DNA of 64,000 nt from Actinospineispora eucalypti. GTDB lineage: Bacteria; Actinomycetota; Actinomycetes; Mycobacteriales; Pseudonocardiaceae. The notes under the pieces are model-generated. The model had not been told where the DNA came from. It worked only from the letters and a program-made list of their open reading frames with translations, and did not search any database. The translations under genes and the position numbers were made by a program. Shown piece by piece: positions 16,727 to 23,972 of the stretch (positions are counted from its first letter, which is position 1; each line of letters opens with the position of its first letter). The stretch spans positions 1 to 64,000 of the forward strand of contig JACHMT010000006.1 in assembly GCA_014208095.1 (NCBI GenBank). Reading direction: 5' to 3'.

Positions 16727-17593
16727 TCAGGTGACGCGCCGCGCGTTGTGGATCGGGAAGGCGTCCACGTCGGAGATCTTCACCGGCTTGCCGGGCTCCG
16801 AGGCGTGCAGGATCTTGCCGTTGCCGATGTACATGCCGACGTGGCTGACCGGCGTGTAGTAGAAGACCATGTCGCCCGGCTGCAGGTTCTTCACCGAGAC
16901 CGCCTGGCCGAACTGGGACTGCGCGGTGGAGCTGCGCGGGAGCTTGATGCCGGCCTGCTTGTACGCCCACTGCATGAGCCCGGAGCAGTCGAAGGCGTTG
17001 GGACCCCGGGCGCCCCAGATGTAGGGCTTGCCCAGCTTGGTGGCCGCGTTGCGCAGTGCTTGCGCGGCGTCCTGGTTGGCCGCGAGGCCGACGATCGGCA
17101 CGCCGCCGATCTTCGCGGGCAGCTTGAGCGCCGCGTCGATCACCGACTCGACGGCGCCGGCCACCCCACCGGCGCCCGGCCCGGCCAGGCGCACCGCGCG
17201 GGACAGCGCGGCGATCTCACTGGCGTCGGTCTGGTGCATGTCGCCGGCCATCACCGTGCCGGTGCTGGAGCTGATCGGCTGGGCCGGCCCCGACGAGGAG
17301 ACCGCGCCGCCGGCCACCGGGGCGGCCGGCAGGGCGTTGCTCGCCGCGGCGGGCGCGATGTGCGCCTCCGAGCCGGAGGAGGTGAAGTCGGGCAGGTCCG
17401 GGGCCTGGATCGCGGGGAAGGTGCCGGTGGCGCCGGCGGCGGCCATGCCCGCGCCGACCGTCGCGGCGGCCGCGACCGTGAACACCGAACGCGTCGGTGC
17501 CACGGCGGTCGCCGCGCCCTGGCCAGCGGCGACCGAGGCGAGGATCTCACCGACCGAACGTCCACCACTGCTCGCGCCGTGGCGTCCACCCAT
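16727..17593 (-). CDS. NlpC/P60 (C40) peptidoglycan endopeptidase
   Basis: The protein has 288 residues from the ATG at 17593, with GGAG eight bases upstream. A hydrophobic stretch near residues 38-55 (SVFTVAAAATVGAGMAAAGA) is a probable export signal or anchor. A Pro/Ala-rich linker follows. The C-terminal 125 residues are the C40 domain: GKPYIWGARGPNAFDCSG with the catalytic Cys, and DMVFYYTPVSHVGMYIGNG with the catalytic His. It should cleave D-Glu to meso-DAP bonds in stem peptides. The long GTP-like leader is unusual in that it carries a strong hairpin (17612-17643) just before the ribosome-binding site. Confidence 0.9.
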   Translation of the reverse strand: MGGRHGASSGGRSVGEILASVAAGQGAATAVAPTRSVFTVAAAATVGAGMAAAGATGTFPAIQAPDLPDFTSSGSEAHIAPAAASNALPAAPVAGGAVSSSGPAQPISSSTGTVMAGDMHQTDASEIAALSRAVRLAGPGAGGVAGAVESVIDAALKLPAKIGGVPIVGLAANQDAAQALRNAATKLGKPYIWGARGPNAFDCSGLMQWAYKQAGIKLPRSSTAQSQFGQAVSVKNLQPGDMVFYYTPVSHVGMYIGNGKILHASEPGKPVKISDVDAFPIHNARRVT

Positions 17594-17611
17594 GGTTGTG
17601 CTCCGCGTCGG

Positions 17612-17643
17612 CGCGGTGCCGTAGCGGGGAGCGTGGCACCGCG
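17612..17643 (-). promoter_or_regulatory. Leader hairpin of the C40 peptidase gene
   Basis: CGCGGTGCC and GGCACCGCG form a perfect nine-base stem around a 14-nt loop, 19 bases upstream of the start codon on the minus strand. It sits just before the GGAG ribosome-binding site, so it could work as an attenuator or translation control element. A ydaO-type c-di-AMP riboswitch is common before such genes, but its conserved core was not recognised here. Confidence 0.5.
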
Positions 17644-17796
17644 TCCCCATCCTGAGTCGCAACGGCCGCCCGGGGGAATGCCGGCTGATGGGGAGACGAA
17701 CCGGCCAGGCGTACCAACCGGTCGAGCACCGGCTGATGGAACACACCGTAACCGATCCGTGACCGTGTAGTGGGGATCACGCGTATAACACGCCGA

Positions 17797-17816
17797 CGAG
17801 CGGGCCGAACCGCTCG
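17797..17816 (-). terminator. Hairpin downstream of pyrE
   Basis: CGAGCGG and CCGCTCG form a perfect seven-base stem with a six-base loop, 14 bp past the pyrE stop on the minus strand. There is no T-tract, as in many actinobacterial terminators. It separates the pyrE operon from the C40 peptidase transcript. Confidence 0.5.
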
Positions 17817-17829
17817 GTGAGTGGTGACC

Positions 17830-18399
17830 TTAGGTGGGCAGCTCCAGGTCGGCCAGATTGAGCACGGCGCGGTACGGCAACCCCTCCGCCTCGATGGCCT
17901 CACGGGCACCGGTGTCCCGGTCCACCACGGTGGCCACGCCGACGATCTCCGCGCCGGTCTCCCGCACCGCCCGCACCGCCTGCAGCACCGATCCGCCGGT
18001 GGTCGAGGTGTCCTCCACCACCAGCACCCGCCGGCCGGCGATGTCCGGCCCCTCCACGCGGCGCTGCAGGCCGTGCGCCTTGGTCTCCTTGCGCACCACG
18101 AACGCGTCCAGCGCGACCCCGTCCAGCCCGGCGGAGTGCAGCATGGCGGTGGCCACCGGGTCGGCGCCCAGGGTCAGCCCGCCGACCGCCTCGTACGGCC
18201 AGTCGGAGGTGAGCAGCCGCACCAACCGGCCGATCAGCGGCGCGGCCTCGTGGTGCAGGGTGGCCCGGCGCAGGTCCACGTAGTAGTCCGCCTCGGCGCC
18301 CGAGGCGAGCGTGACCCGCCCGTGCACCACGGCCAGCTCGCGCACCAGCACCGCCAGCCGGTCCCGGTCCCGATCCGCCGGACCCCCGCCAATCGTCAC
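17830..18399 (-). CDS. pyrE: Orotate phosphoribosyltransferase
   Basis: The enzyme joins orotate to PRPP to give OMP in pyrimidine synthesis. It has 189 residues from a GTG at 18399. The PRPP-binding motif is VLVVEDTSTTGGSVLQAV (about 115-132). DAFVVRKETKAHGLQRRVEG gives the catalytic loop with the key Lys/Arg/His residues, and YYVDLRRATLHHEAAPLIG is the N-terminal hood. The start overlaps the SDR stop by four bases (GTGA). Thus pyrE is translated at the end of a coupled operon that begins with the YbaB-like gene. Confidence 0.95.
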   Translation of the reverse strand: MTIGGGPADRDRDRLAVLVRELAVVHGRVTLASGAEADYYVDLRRATLHHEAAPLIGRLVRLLTSDWPYEAVGGLTLGADPVATAMLHSAGLDGVALDAFVVRKETKAHGLQRRVEGPDIAGRRVLVVEDTSTTGGSVLQAVRAVRETGAEIVGVATVVDRDTGAREAIEAEGLPYRAVLNLADLELPT

Positions 18400-19163
18400 G
18401 CCCGCTTCCCTTCGAACCGCTTGGCCAGCTTCCGCACCACCGGGCGGGGCAGCACGTCGATCGCCGCCACCAACGCCTTGTACGTCACGCTGGGCACGGA
18501 GATGACCCGGCCCCTCGCCAGGTCGGCCAGGCAGTCGGCGACCACCCGGTCGGCATCCAACCAGAGCGGCCCGGTGCGCGCGCCGACGTCCATCCCGGCC
18601 CGCTGGTGGAACTCGGTGCGCACGAAGCCCGGGCACAGCGCCATCACGCGCACCCCGGTTCCGCCCACCGCCCCGGCCAGCCCCTCGCTGAACGTGGTCA
18701 CCCAGGCCTTGCTGGCGCCGTAGGTGGCGCTGCGCGAGACGGCGAACCCGGCCACGCTGGACACGTTCACCACCGCCCCGCGACCGCGTCGCACCATGCC
18801 GGGCAGCGCCGCGTGGGTCAGCAGCAGCACGCTGGTCACGTTGATGTCCAGCAGGCGCTGCTGGTCCTGGGCGGAGAGCTCCAGGAACTCGCCGTTCAGC
18901 GCGATGCCGGCATTGTTGACCAGCAGGTCCACCCCGGGGTCGGTCAGCCGCTCGGCCACCGCCGCGCGGCCTGCCTCGGTGGCCAGGTCGGCGGTGAGCA
19001 CCTCGACCTCCACGCGGTGCCGCGCGCCCAGCTCGTCGGCCATCGCGGTCAGCCGGGCGGTGTCCCGGGCCACCAGCACCAGCCGGTCGTGCTCGGCGGC
19101 CAGCCGGCGGGCGAACGCGGCCCCCAGCCCGGCCGAGGCGCCGGTGACCAACGCACTGGTCAA
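18396..19163 (-). CDS. Short-chain dehydrogenase/reductase
   Basis: The 255-residue oxidoreductase starts at TTG 19163, which overlaps the preceding stop (TTGA), supporting that unusual start. It has the cofactor fingerprint TGASAGLGAAFARRLA near residue 7, NNAGIALNG near residue 82, the catalytic Ser in VNVSSVAGF and the YGASK Tyr-Lys pair near 150. This fits the classical SDR family with NADP(H) as the probable cofactor, since Arg residues follow the first strand. Its C-terminal Arg/Lys-rich tail (RKLAKRFEGKRA) is typical of membrane-associated 'YqjQ-like' SDRs. Substrate unknown. Confidence 0.9.
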   Translation of the reverse strand: MTSALVTGASAGLGAAFARRLAAEHDRLVLVARDTARLTAMADELGARHRVEVEVLTADLATEAGRAAVAERLTDPGVDLLVNNAGIALNGEFLELSAQDQQRLLDINVTSVLLLTHAALPGMVRRGRGAVVNVSSVAGFAVSRSATYGASKAWVTTFSEGLAGAVGGTGVRVMALCPGFVRTEFHQRAGMDVGARTGPLWLDADRVVADCLADLARGRVISVPSVTYKALVAAIDVLPRPVVRKLAKRFEGKRA

Positions 19164-20464
19164 CGCGGGCCCGGGCCGGTTCCGTTGCTGGCGCCCTTGC
19201 CGAACCCGATGATGTCCAGGTCGTCCGCCTCCGCCTTGTCGGCGGCGGCCTTCTCGGCGGCGGAACACTCGGCGGCGGCCTTGCTGGTGGCCGCCCGGTC
19301 CAGCGCGGCCCGCTCGGCGGCGGCTCGTTCCGCGGCGGCCCGCTCGGCGGCCGCGCGGGAAGCTACGGAACGCTCCCGAGGGGAAAGCCCGCCCTCGGTC
19401 CGGATCGGCCGGACGACCGCCGGTTTGCTCTCGTCCTCCGGCTCCTCCGGCGGCTGGCCCTCGGCCGCCGGGGCCTCGTCGACCTCCACCTCGGCATCCG
19501 CGTCGGCGCCGGCATCCGCGTCGGCGCCGGCCGGCCGGTTTCCTCGCGCCTGGCCGGCGCTGGCCTGGCCGCGCTCGGCCCAGTAGGTCTCCTCCCGCTC
19601 GCCCTCGGCGCCGGGCTCCTCCTCCAGGTCCTCGTCCAGTTCCTCGGTCAGCTGCCCGCGGTCGCTCCCGCCCCGGAGCGGCTCGGTGACGTCGCCGGAG
19701 CGGTCCAGGTTGCCCAGCGAGGTGGTCACCCCGGTGCGGCCGGAAAGCGAGCGCGCCCAGGTGGCGGCGGACGAACCGGATAACGACGTCGGCCCGGCCG
19801 GCAGCGCGCCCGGCCCGCCCCGGGACGCCTCCTCCAGCGCGCCGGCCACCTCGACCAGCTGGTCCAGCAGGTCCTGCAGCTGCTCGGGCTCGTAGTCCAG
19901 CGGGGCGGTGCACAGCACCCAGGACTCCTCGGCCCACAGCAGCTCGATGTCGTCGCCCACCGCGTCGGCCGCGCGCACCAGCCGGGGCGTGAGCAGCGGG
20001 CGGACCACGGCGGCGTCGGTCACGAAGGCGTAGCGCTGGCCGACCGGCTCCAGCAGGTCCAGGCCGGCGTCATCGGGCAGCGGGGCGGACGGCAGGCGCA
20101 GCTCGAACGCGCCGCCGAGGGTGTTCCGGCGTTGCACCGCGACCACCACCGAGGTGAGGCGCCCGGCCTGCTCGTGGTCGAACACGTAGATCAGCCGGCG
20201 CCCTTCCGGGGTCGGCACGGAACCGGTGACCAGGTTGCGCGCCACCCCCGGTCCGCCCTGGTGAATGGTGCCGTAGCGCCACCGGCTGGGCAGTACCGGA
20301 TCGCTGTCCAGGTACTCCCATTCCTTCTCGGCCGCCCATCGCCCACGGTCCCGGGACTGCGCGCCGCCGGCGCGCTGGTCGGCCCGCAGAAGCAGCAGCC
20401 CGAGGACGAGCGCGACGGCGGCGATGACGAACCACACCGACGTCGGGATACCCACCCGGGCCAC
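19160..20464 (-). CDS. Rv0383c-like membrane-anchored protein with Ala/Glu-rich tail
   Basis: The protein has 434 residues from GTG 20464. One N-terminal transmembrane helix (residues 9-26) is followed by a globular domain of about 190 residues with EKEWEYLDSD, VFDHEQAGRLTSVVVAV and LLWAEESWVLC. The rest is acidic and low-complexity, ending with repeated AAAERAAAERAA-type heptad-like stretches and a short DDLDIIGFGKG motif. Its place between pyrE-side genes and secretion-type genes parallels Rv0383c in M. tuberculosis. Function is unknown; the tail may form a coiled coil or bind a partner. Confidence 0.75.
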   Translation of the reverse strand: MARVGIPTSVWFVIAAVALVLGLLLLRADQRAGGAQSRDRGRWAAEKEWEYLDSDPVLPSRWRYGTIHQGGPGVARNLVTGSVPTPEGRRLIYVFDHEQAGRLTSVVVAVQRRNTLGGAFELRLPSAPLPDDAGLDLLEPVGQRYAFVTDAAVVRPLLTPRLVRAADAVGDDIELLWAEESWVLCTAPLDYEPEQLQDLLDQLVEVAGALEEASRGGPGALPAGPTSLSGSSAATWARSLSGRTGVTTSLGNLDRSGDVTEPLRGGSDRGQLTEELDEDLEEEPGAEGEREETYWAERGQASAGQARGNRPAGADADAGADADAEVEVDEAPAAEGQPPEEPEDESKPAVVRPIRTEGGLSPRERSVASRAAAERAAAERAAAERAALDRAATSKAAAECSAAEKAAADKAEADDLDIIGFGKGASNGTGPGPR

Positions 20465-20520
20465 AATAGCGACATTGATTCGTTATATCGATCCCCCGCG
20501 CCGGGAGTCGCACCGAGCCG

Positions 20521-21534
20521 TTACTCCCGGCCGGCGACCGGCGCGGCGGCCAGCTTCCGGTCCCCCGAGTTGGCCTGTTTGCCGAGTTCGACGGCATCGC
20601 CGGCGTCCGGGGCCAGGCCCGGGGGCGGCGGCGCCTTCGGTCGCTCCAGCTTCGGCCGGTTGCCGAGTTCCCCCTGGTCCGCGAGCTCGGTCAACCGCTC
20701 GGAACCCCGGTTCAGGCGCCCCGCGGTGTCGGCGTACTCGTCCCCGGCCTTCCTGGTCGCGTCGGCGGCGCGGCGCACGGGACCCGCCTGCCCCAGCCGC
20801 CCGACCCGGTCGGCCAGCTTCGCCAGCCCCTCGGCGGCCTTGCTGAGCACGCGGTACAGCTTGGCGATCCGGGCCGTCAGCTTCGCGGCCAGCCGGGTCG
20901 CCTCGATCACCGCCTGAGCCACCCAGCCACCGACGCTGATCCCGGCGCTGACCAGGGCCAACAGCCCGGCCGCAACCGCACTGACCGCGAGCTTCCCGAT
21001 CCAGTCCGCGATGGTGTCGCGGATGATCGCCCGCTCGGTGGCCACCAGGACGCCGTTCACCATGATCTGCTCGGACAGCTCGGCGGAGGCCGCCGACGCG
21101 TCCCTGATCTCGGCCACCTGCCGCGCCGTGGCCGATCGGTACGCCTCGGAGGCCACGCCCTGCCAACCGGCCAGCCCGGTGAGCCCCTGTTCCCGTTGGT
21201 CGGCCGTCTCGGACAGGTGCTTCGAGACGTTCTGCCAGGTGAGAGCGTGCGCCTGAATCTGCGCGGCGTCACCGGTGAGCACCTCCAACGGCTCGCGCAG
21301 GAAGGCGAGGTGCTCGATCAGCCAGCCGACCCCGGCGCTGGCCAGCGCCTGCAGCGGGTCGGTGGTGTCCTCGATGAGGTTGAGCACCCCGCCGGTCGCG
21401 GCCAGCCCGGCGCCGGCTGGGTCGCCGTCCCGGATCCCCTGGACAGTGTCGGCTACGTCGGAGACGATTCCGGCGCCCTCGAACCGTCCCGGCGACTCTG
21501 GTTGGACAATGAGCGGGTTGGGCTGGTCGGCCAT
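20521..21534 (-). CDS. WXG100-like secretion target, large
   Basis: The protein has 337 residues. After an unstructured start, residues about 85-165 form two helices with a central Trp-x-Gly turn (LAGWQGVASEAYRSATARQV), as in WXG100-type ESX substrates. A hydrophobic helical segment (about 175-205, AVSAVAAGLLALVSAGISVG) and a coiled-coil region follow, then a Pro-rich tail. Type VII export or interaction with an ESX machine is inferred; no ESX ATPase is in the window. Its 5' end overlaps the preceding gene's 3' end by 82 bp, which is unusually long. A GGGGGAG lies upstream of its ATG. Confidence 0.72.
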   Translation of the reverse strand: MADQPNPLIVQPESPGRFEGAGIVSDVADTVQGIRDGDPAGAGLAATGGVLNLIEDTTDPLQALASAGVGWLIEHLAFLREPLEVLTGDAAQIQAHALTWQNVSKHLSETADQREQGLTGLAGWQGVASEAYRSATARQVAEIRDASAASAELSEQIMVNGVLVATERAIIRDTIADWIGKLAVSAVAAGLLALVSAGISVGGWVAQAVIEATRLAAKLTARIAKLYRVLSKAAEGLAKLADRVGRLGQAGPVRRAADATRKAGDEYADTAGRLNRGSERLTELADQGELGNRPKLERPKAPPPPGLAPDAGDAVELGKQANSGDRKLAAAPVAGRE

Positions 21535-22487
21535 TGCGGGACTCCCCCGAGTTGCATTGCCGGTCCGGCGTTGGTCTGCTCTTTCGCCGATTCTCCTGAC
21601 CGATCGTTGCGGTCGGCGTCGTTGCGGTCGGCGCGCTCCTGCCGGTCCACCTGGCGGTCGGCGCGTTCGTAGTCCCGGTCGGCGTGGCGGTGGTCACGCT
21701 CCAGGCGGTCGTGCTCGCGGTCCAGCCGGTCCCGCTCCCGGTCCAGCCCGTCCAGCTCACGCTCGATCCGCTTGCGCTCCGCCTTGCCCGGGTCGTCGTG
21801 CAGCCGGTGCTCCAGGTCCTCGCGGCGGCCGTCCAGCGCGTTCTGCCGCTGTTCGTTGCGGCCCAGCGCGTCGTCCAACCGGTCCAGCTTCCGCTCGGCC
21901 TCCCGGCGCCCGTCCAGCGCGTCCTTGAGACCGCTGTTGGCCGTGCGCTCCTGGTCGGGTCGGGTGCCGTCCTTCTCCGCCGGGCCGCCGCTTCCCCCGG
22001 ATCCCCTGTCCCCCGGGGTCTTGCCGCCGCTCCCCCCGGCGTCCTTGCCCGAAGGGCCGCCGCCACCGCCGTTGCCCCCGGGGGCCTTCCCGGAAGGACC
22101 GCCGCCCGGCGTTCCCGGGGCCGGAGTGTTCGGGATCGGCCGCTGGTCGCCCGGCCGCATGTCGACGTCGTTGCCCTGCGGGTAGGTCCGGTTCATCCGC
22201 CGGCTCAGCTCGAGCTCGTTGCCGAGGTAGGCGATCCGGGTGTCCTTGATCCGCGTGCCGTCCGCGTTGACCGCCTGGGCCAGCTGGTTCACCGCCTGCG
22301 CGGCCTTCGTCTCGGCGTCGGCCGTGCGCGCCGCGAAGATCTGGCCGATGAGCCCGTAGGCGGCGGGGGAAATGGGCGAGGCGGCCCGCGTGGCCTGCCG
22401 CATGCGCCCGGAAAGTCCGTTCAGGTGGGTCTCGTGCTTGGCCAGGTCCTCGTCGGCGACCCGGTACCGGTCGGCCGGGGAGGTCAT
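21453..22487 (-). CDS. EspC-like/WXG-type protein with extreme charged C-terminal coiled coil
   Basis: The protein has 344 residues. Residues 1-100 look like an ESX EspC-type helical hairpin (VADEDLAKHETHLNGLSGRM, SPISPAAYGLIGQIFAA). A Gly/Pro/Ser linker follows. From about residue 185 the chain is almost only D, R, E, H, L, Q and N in dense repeats (DRERDRLDREHDRLERDH and similar), predicted to be a long charged helix. Its ATG overlaps the YbaB-like stop (ATGA), and its last 82 bp overlap the next gene. It probably works with that gene as a secreted or surface complex. The role is unknown. Confidence 0.75.
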   Translation of the reverse strand: MTSPADRYRVADEDLAKHETHLNGLSGRMRQATRAASPISPAAYGLIGQIFAARTADAETKAAQAVNQLAQAVNADGTRIKDTRIAYLGNELELSRRMNRTYPQGNDVDMRPGDQRPIPNTPAPGTPGGGPSGKAPGGNGGGGGPSGKDAGGSGGKTPGDRGSGGSGGPAEKDGTRPDQERTANSGLKDALDGRREAERKLDRLDDALGRNEQRQNALDGRREDLEHRLHDDPGKAERKRIERELDGLDRERDRLDREHDRLERDHRHADRDYERADRQVDRQERADRNDADRNDRSGESAKEQTNAGPAMQLGGVPQWPTSPTRSLSNQSRRDGSRAPESSPT

Positions 22488-22804
22488 GGCCGCAACCGCT
22501 CCAGGCCGGCGTCGCCGAGCAGCGGCCGCAGCGCCTCCTCGGTGTGCCGGGTGACGTCGGCCCGCGCCCGGCGGACCGCGTCCAGCACGGCGTCGGCCAG
22601 ACGGGGCCGAGACAGGTCGTCGGCGCGCTCGGTGAAGATGAGTTGGCGAAGCCCGCCGTCCCGGTCGACGGTGACCGTGACCGCGCCGTTCGCGCTGGAC
22701 ACGGTGGCGCTGACGGACCGCAGTGCATCCTGGGCCTGCCTGGCCCGGGCCTCCAGCTCGCCGATCCGCCGCTGGTAGTCGGCCATCCAGCTCGTCGCGT
22801 CCAT
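22484..22804 (-). CDS. YbaB/EbfC-like nucleoid-associated family protein
   Basis: The protein has 106 residues. A long N-terminal helix (WMADYQRRIGELEARARQAQ) precedes a beta-sheet core (VTVTVDRDGGLRQLIF) and a C-terminal helix with AVLDAVRRARADVTRHTEEA, which matches the YbaB fold. In actinobacteria such proteins are often encoded immediately before WXG/ESX-like genes, as here, where they may be adaptors rather than DNA-binding proteins. It is the first gene of the minus-strand run ending at pyrE. ATG 22804 was chosen; ATG 22786 is an internal alternative. Confidence 0.8.
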   Translation of the reverse strand: MDATSWMADYQRRIGELEARARQAQDALRSVSATVSSANGAVTVTVDRDGGLRQLIFTERADDLSRPRLADAVLDAVRRARADVTRHTEEALRPLLGDAGLERLRP

Positions 22805-23105
22805 GCGCCGAATGTAGGAGAGCACCCCCTCCTCCCGTGGCGAAACGGGAAAACTCCAAACTGTCAGACCCCCGAGGCATCCTTGACTCGAACGTTTCTT
22901 CGACTCGAGGCGGCTGCCGTGCCCGACTTGCTCCCGTTCGCCGAAGCCGTCCGCGCGGACCGGCGCCGGTTCTCCCCCGGCCGCCGCACACCCCGTCGCC
23001 GATCCCGTGCGAGTGCCGGATCGACATCGGTTACCCGGACGCGCCGGCCGGAGTTTGCCTGGAACGGCCCCCGGCCGGGTGGCGCCCGGCTACCCTCGGC
23101 CGGCG

Positions 23106-23972
23106 ATGGACCAACCACCGCGCTTCACCCGCCGAGGCCCGCTGCGCCCGCCGCCCGCCGACCAAGCCACCCGAACCCGGTGGCCGGTCCGGGTCGCGGC
23201 CGGGGTAGGCCTGCTGGCCGCGATCGGGCTGCTCTGGCCGTTCGCCGGGTGGAACTGGTGGCCCGTGGTCATCGGGCTGGGCGTGCTGGTGCTGCTCTAC
23301 CTTTCGCGGCTGGACCGGTTGCTGCTGGGCTGGGCGCCGCACCTGGCCGGCCTGGTCACCGTCGTGCTGATGGCCGCGCGCAGCGACCCGTGGGCCTGGG
23401 GCCTGGCGGCCGGGTTGGCGCTGCTCGGGGTCGGCCTGGCCCGGCTGCCGGTGAACCCGAGCTCGCGGCGGTGGTGGCCGGTGGCGGCCGGCGGGCTGGC
23501 GGTGCTGGTGTTCGGCGCGGGCTACGCGGTCGTGCACTACCGGACCGCCGAGCAGCAGCGCGCCGAGCAGCGCGCGGCCGACTCGCACTACACCGCCGGC
23601 CGGGCCGCACTGCCCGCCGAGCTGGTGTTCGCCGCGATCACCTCGGACATCGCTTCCGGCGACGAGATCAAGGCGTGCGGACTGCTCGGCACGCCCGCCG
23701 GAGCGCAGTTCGCCGCCTCGGCGGGAGCGCCGGACTGCCCGGGCGCGGTGCGTGCGCTGCGCCCCCAGGTGCGCGACCCGTACGCCTACGCCAACCCCAG
23801 GATGTCCCGGGGCGTGGTCAGCAAGCGCGCCGACGGAACGGCGAGCGTGGACGGCTGCGCGGTGTGGCCGTCCGCCGGCAGCGCGCCCGGTCCCCGCCTC
23901 GGCCGCCTGGACCTGCGCCTCTACGAGGGCAGCCGGTACGTGATCACCGGTTACACGCCCTGCCAGCAGTAA
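23106..23972 (+). CDS. Multi-pass membrane protein with C-terminal soluble domain
   Basis: The protein has 288 residues. Residues about 28-150 contain four to five hydrophobic helices (AAGVGLLAAIGLLWPFAGW, VVIGLGVLVLLYLS, AGLVTVVLMAA, GLAAGLALLGVGLA, GGLAVLVFGAGYAVV). The last 120 residues are extracytoplasmic-looking, with Cys in IKACGLLG, PDCPGAV, DGCAVWP and the terminal TPCQQ. No family was recognised. It is divergent from the YbaB-like operon and its stop abuts the convergent Fe-S gene stop with no spacing. Confidence 0.78.
   Translation: MDQPPRFTRRGPLRPPPADQATRTRWPVRVAAGVGLLAAIGLLWPFAGWNWWPVVIGLGVLVLLYLSRLDRLLLGWAPHLAGLVTVVLMAARSDPWAWGLAAGLALLGVGLARLPVNPSSRRWWPVAAGGLAVLVFGAGYAVVHYRTAEQQRAEQRAADSHYTAGRAALPAELVFAAITSDIASGDEIKACGLLGTPAGAQFAASAGAPDCPGAVRALRPQVRDPYAYANPRMSRGVVSKRADGTASVDGCAVWPSAGSAPGPRLGRLDLRLYEGSRYVITGYTPCQQ

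Noticed and set aside
17594..17829. ydaO (c-di-AMP) riboswitch before the C40 peptidase
   Set aside because: Context is typical, but the conserved core could not be seen by eye, so only the hairpin is annotated.
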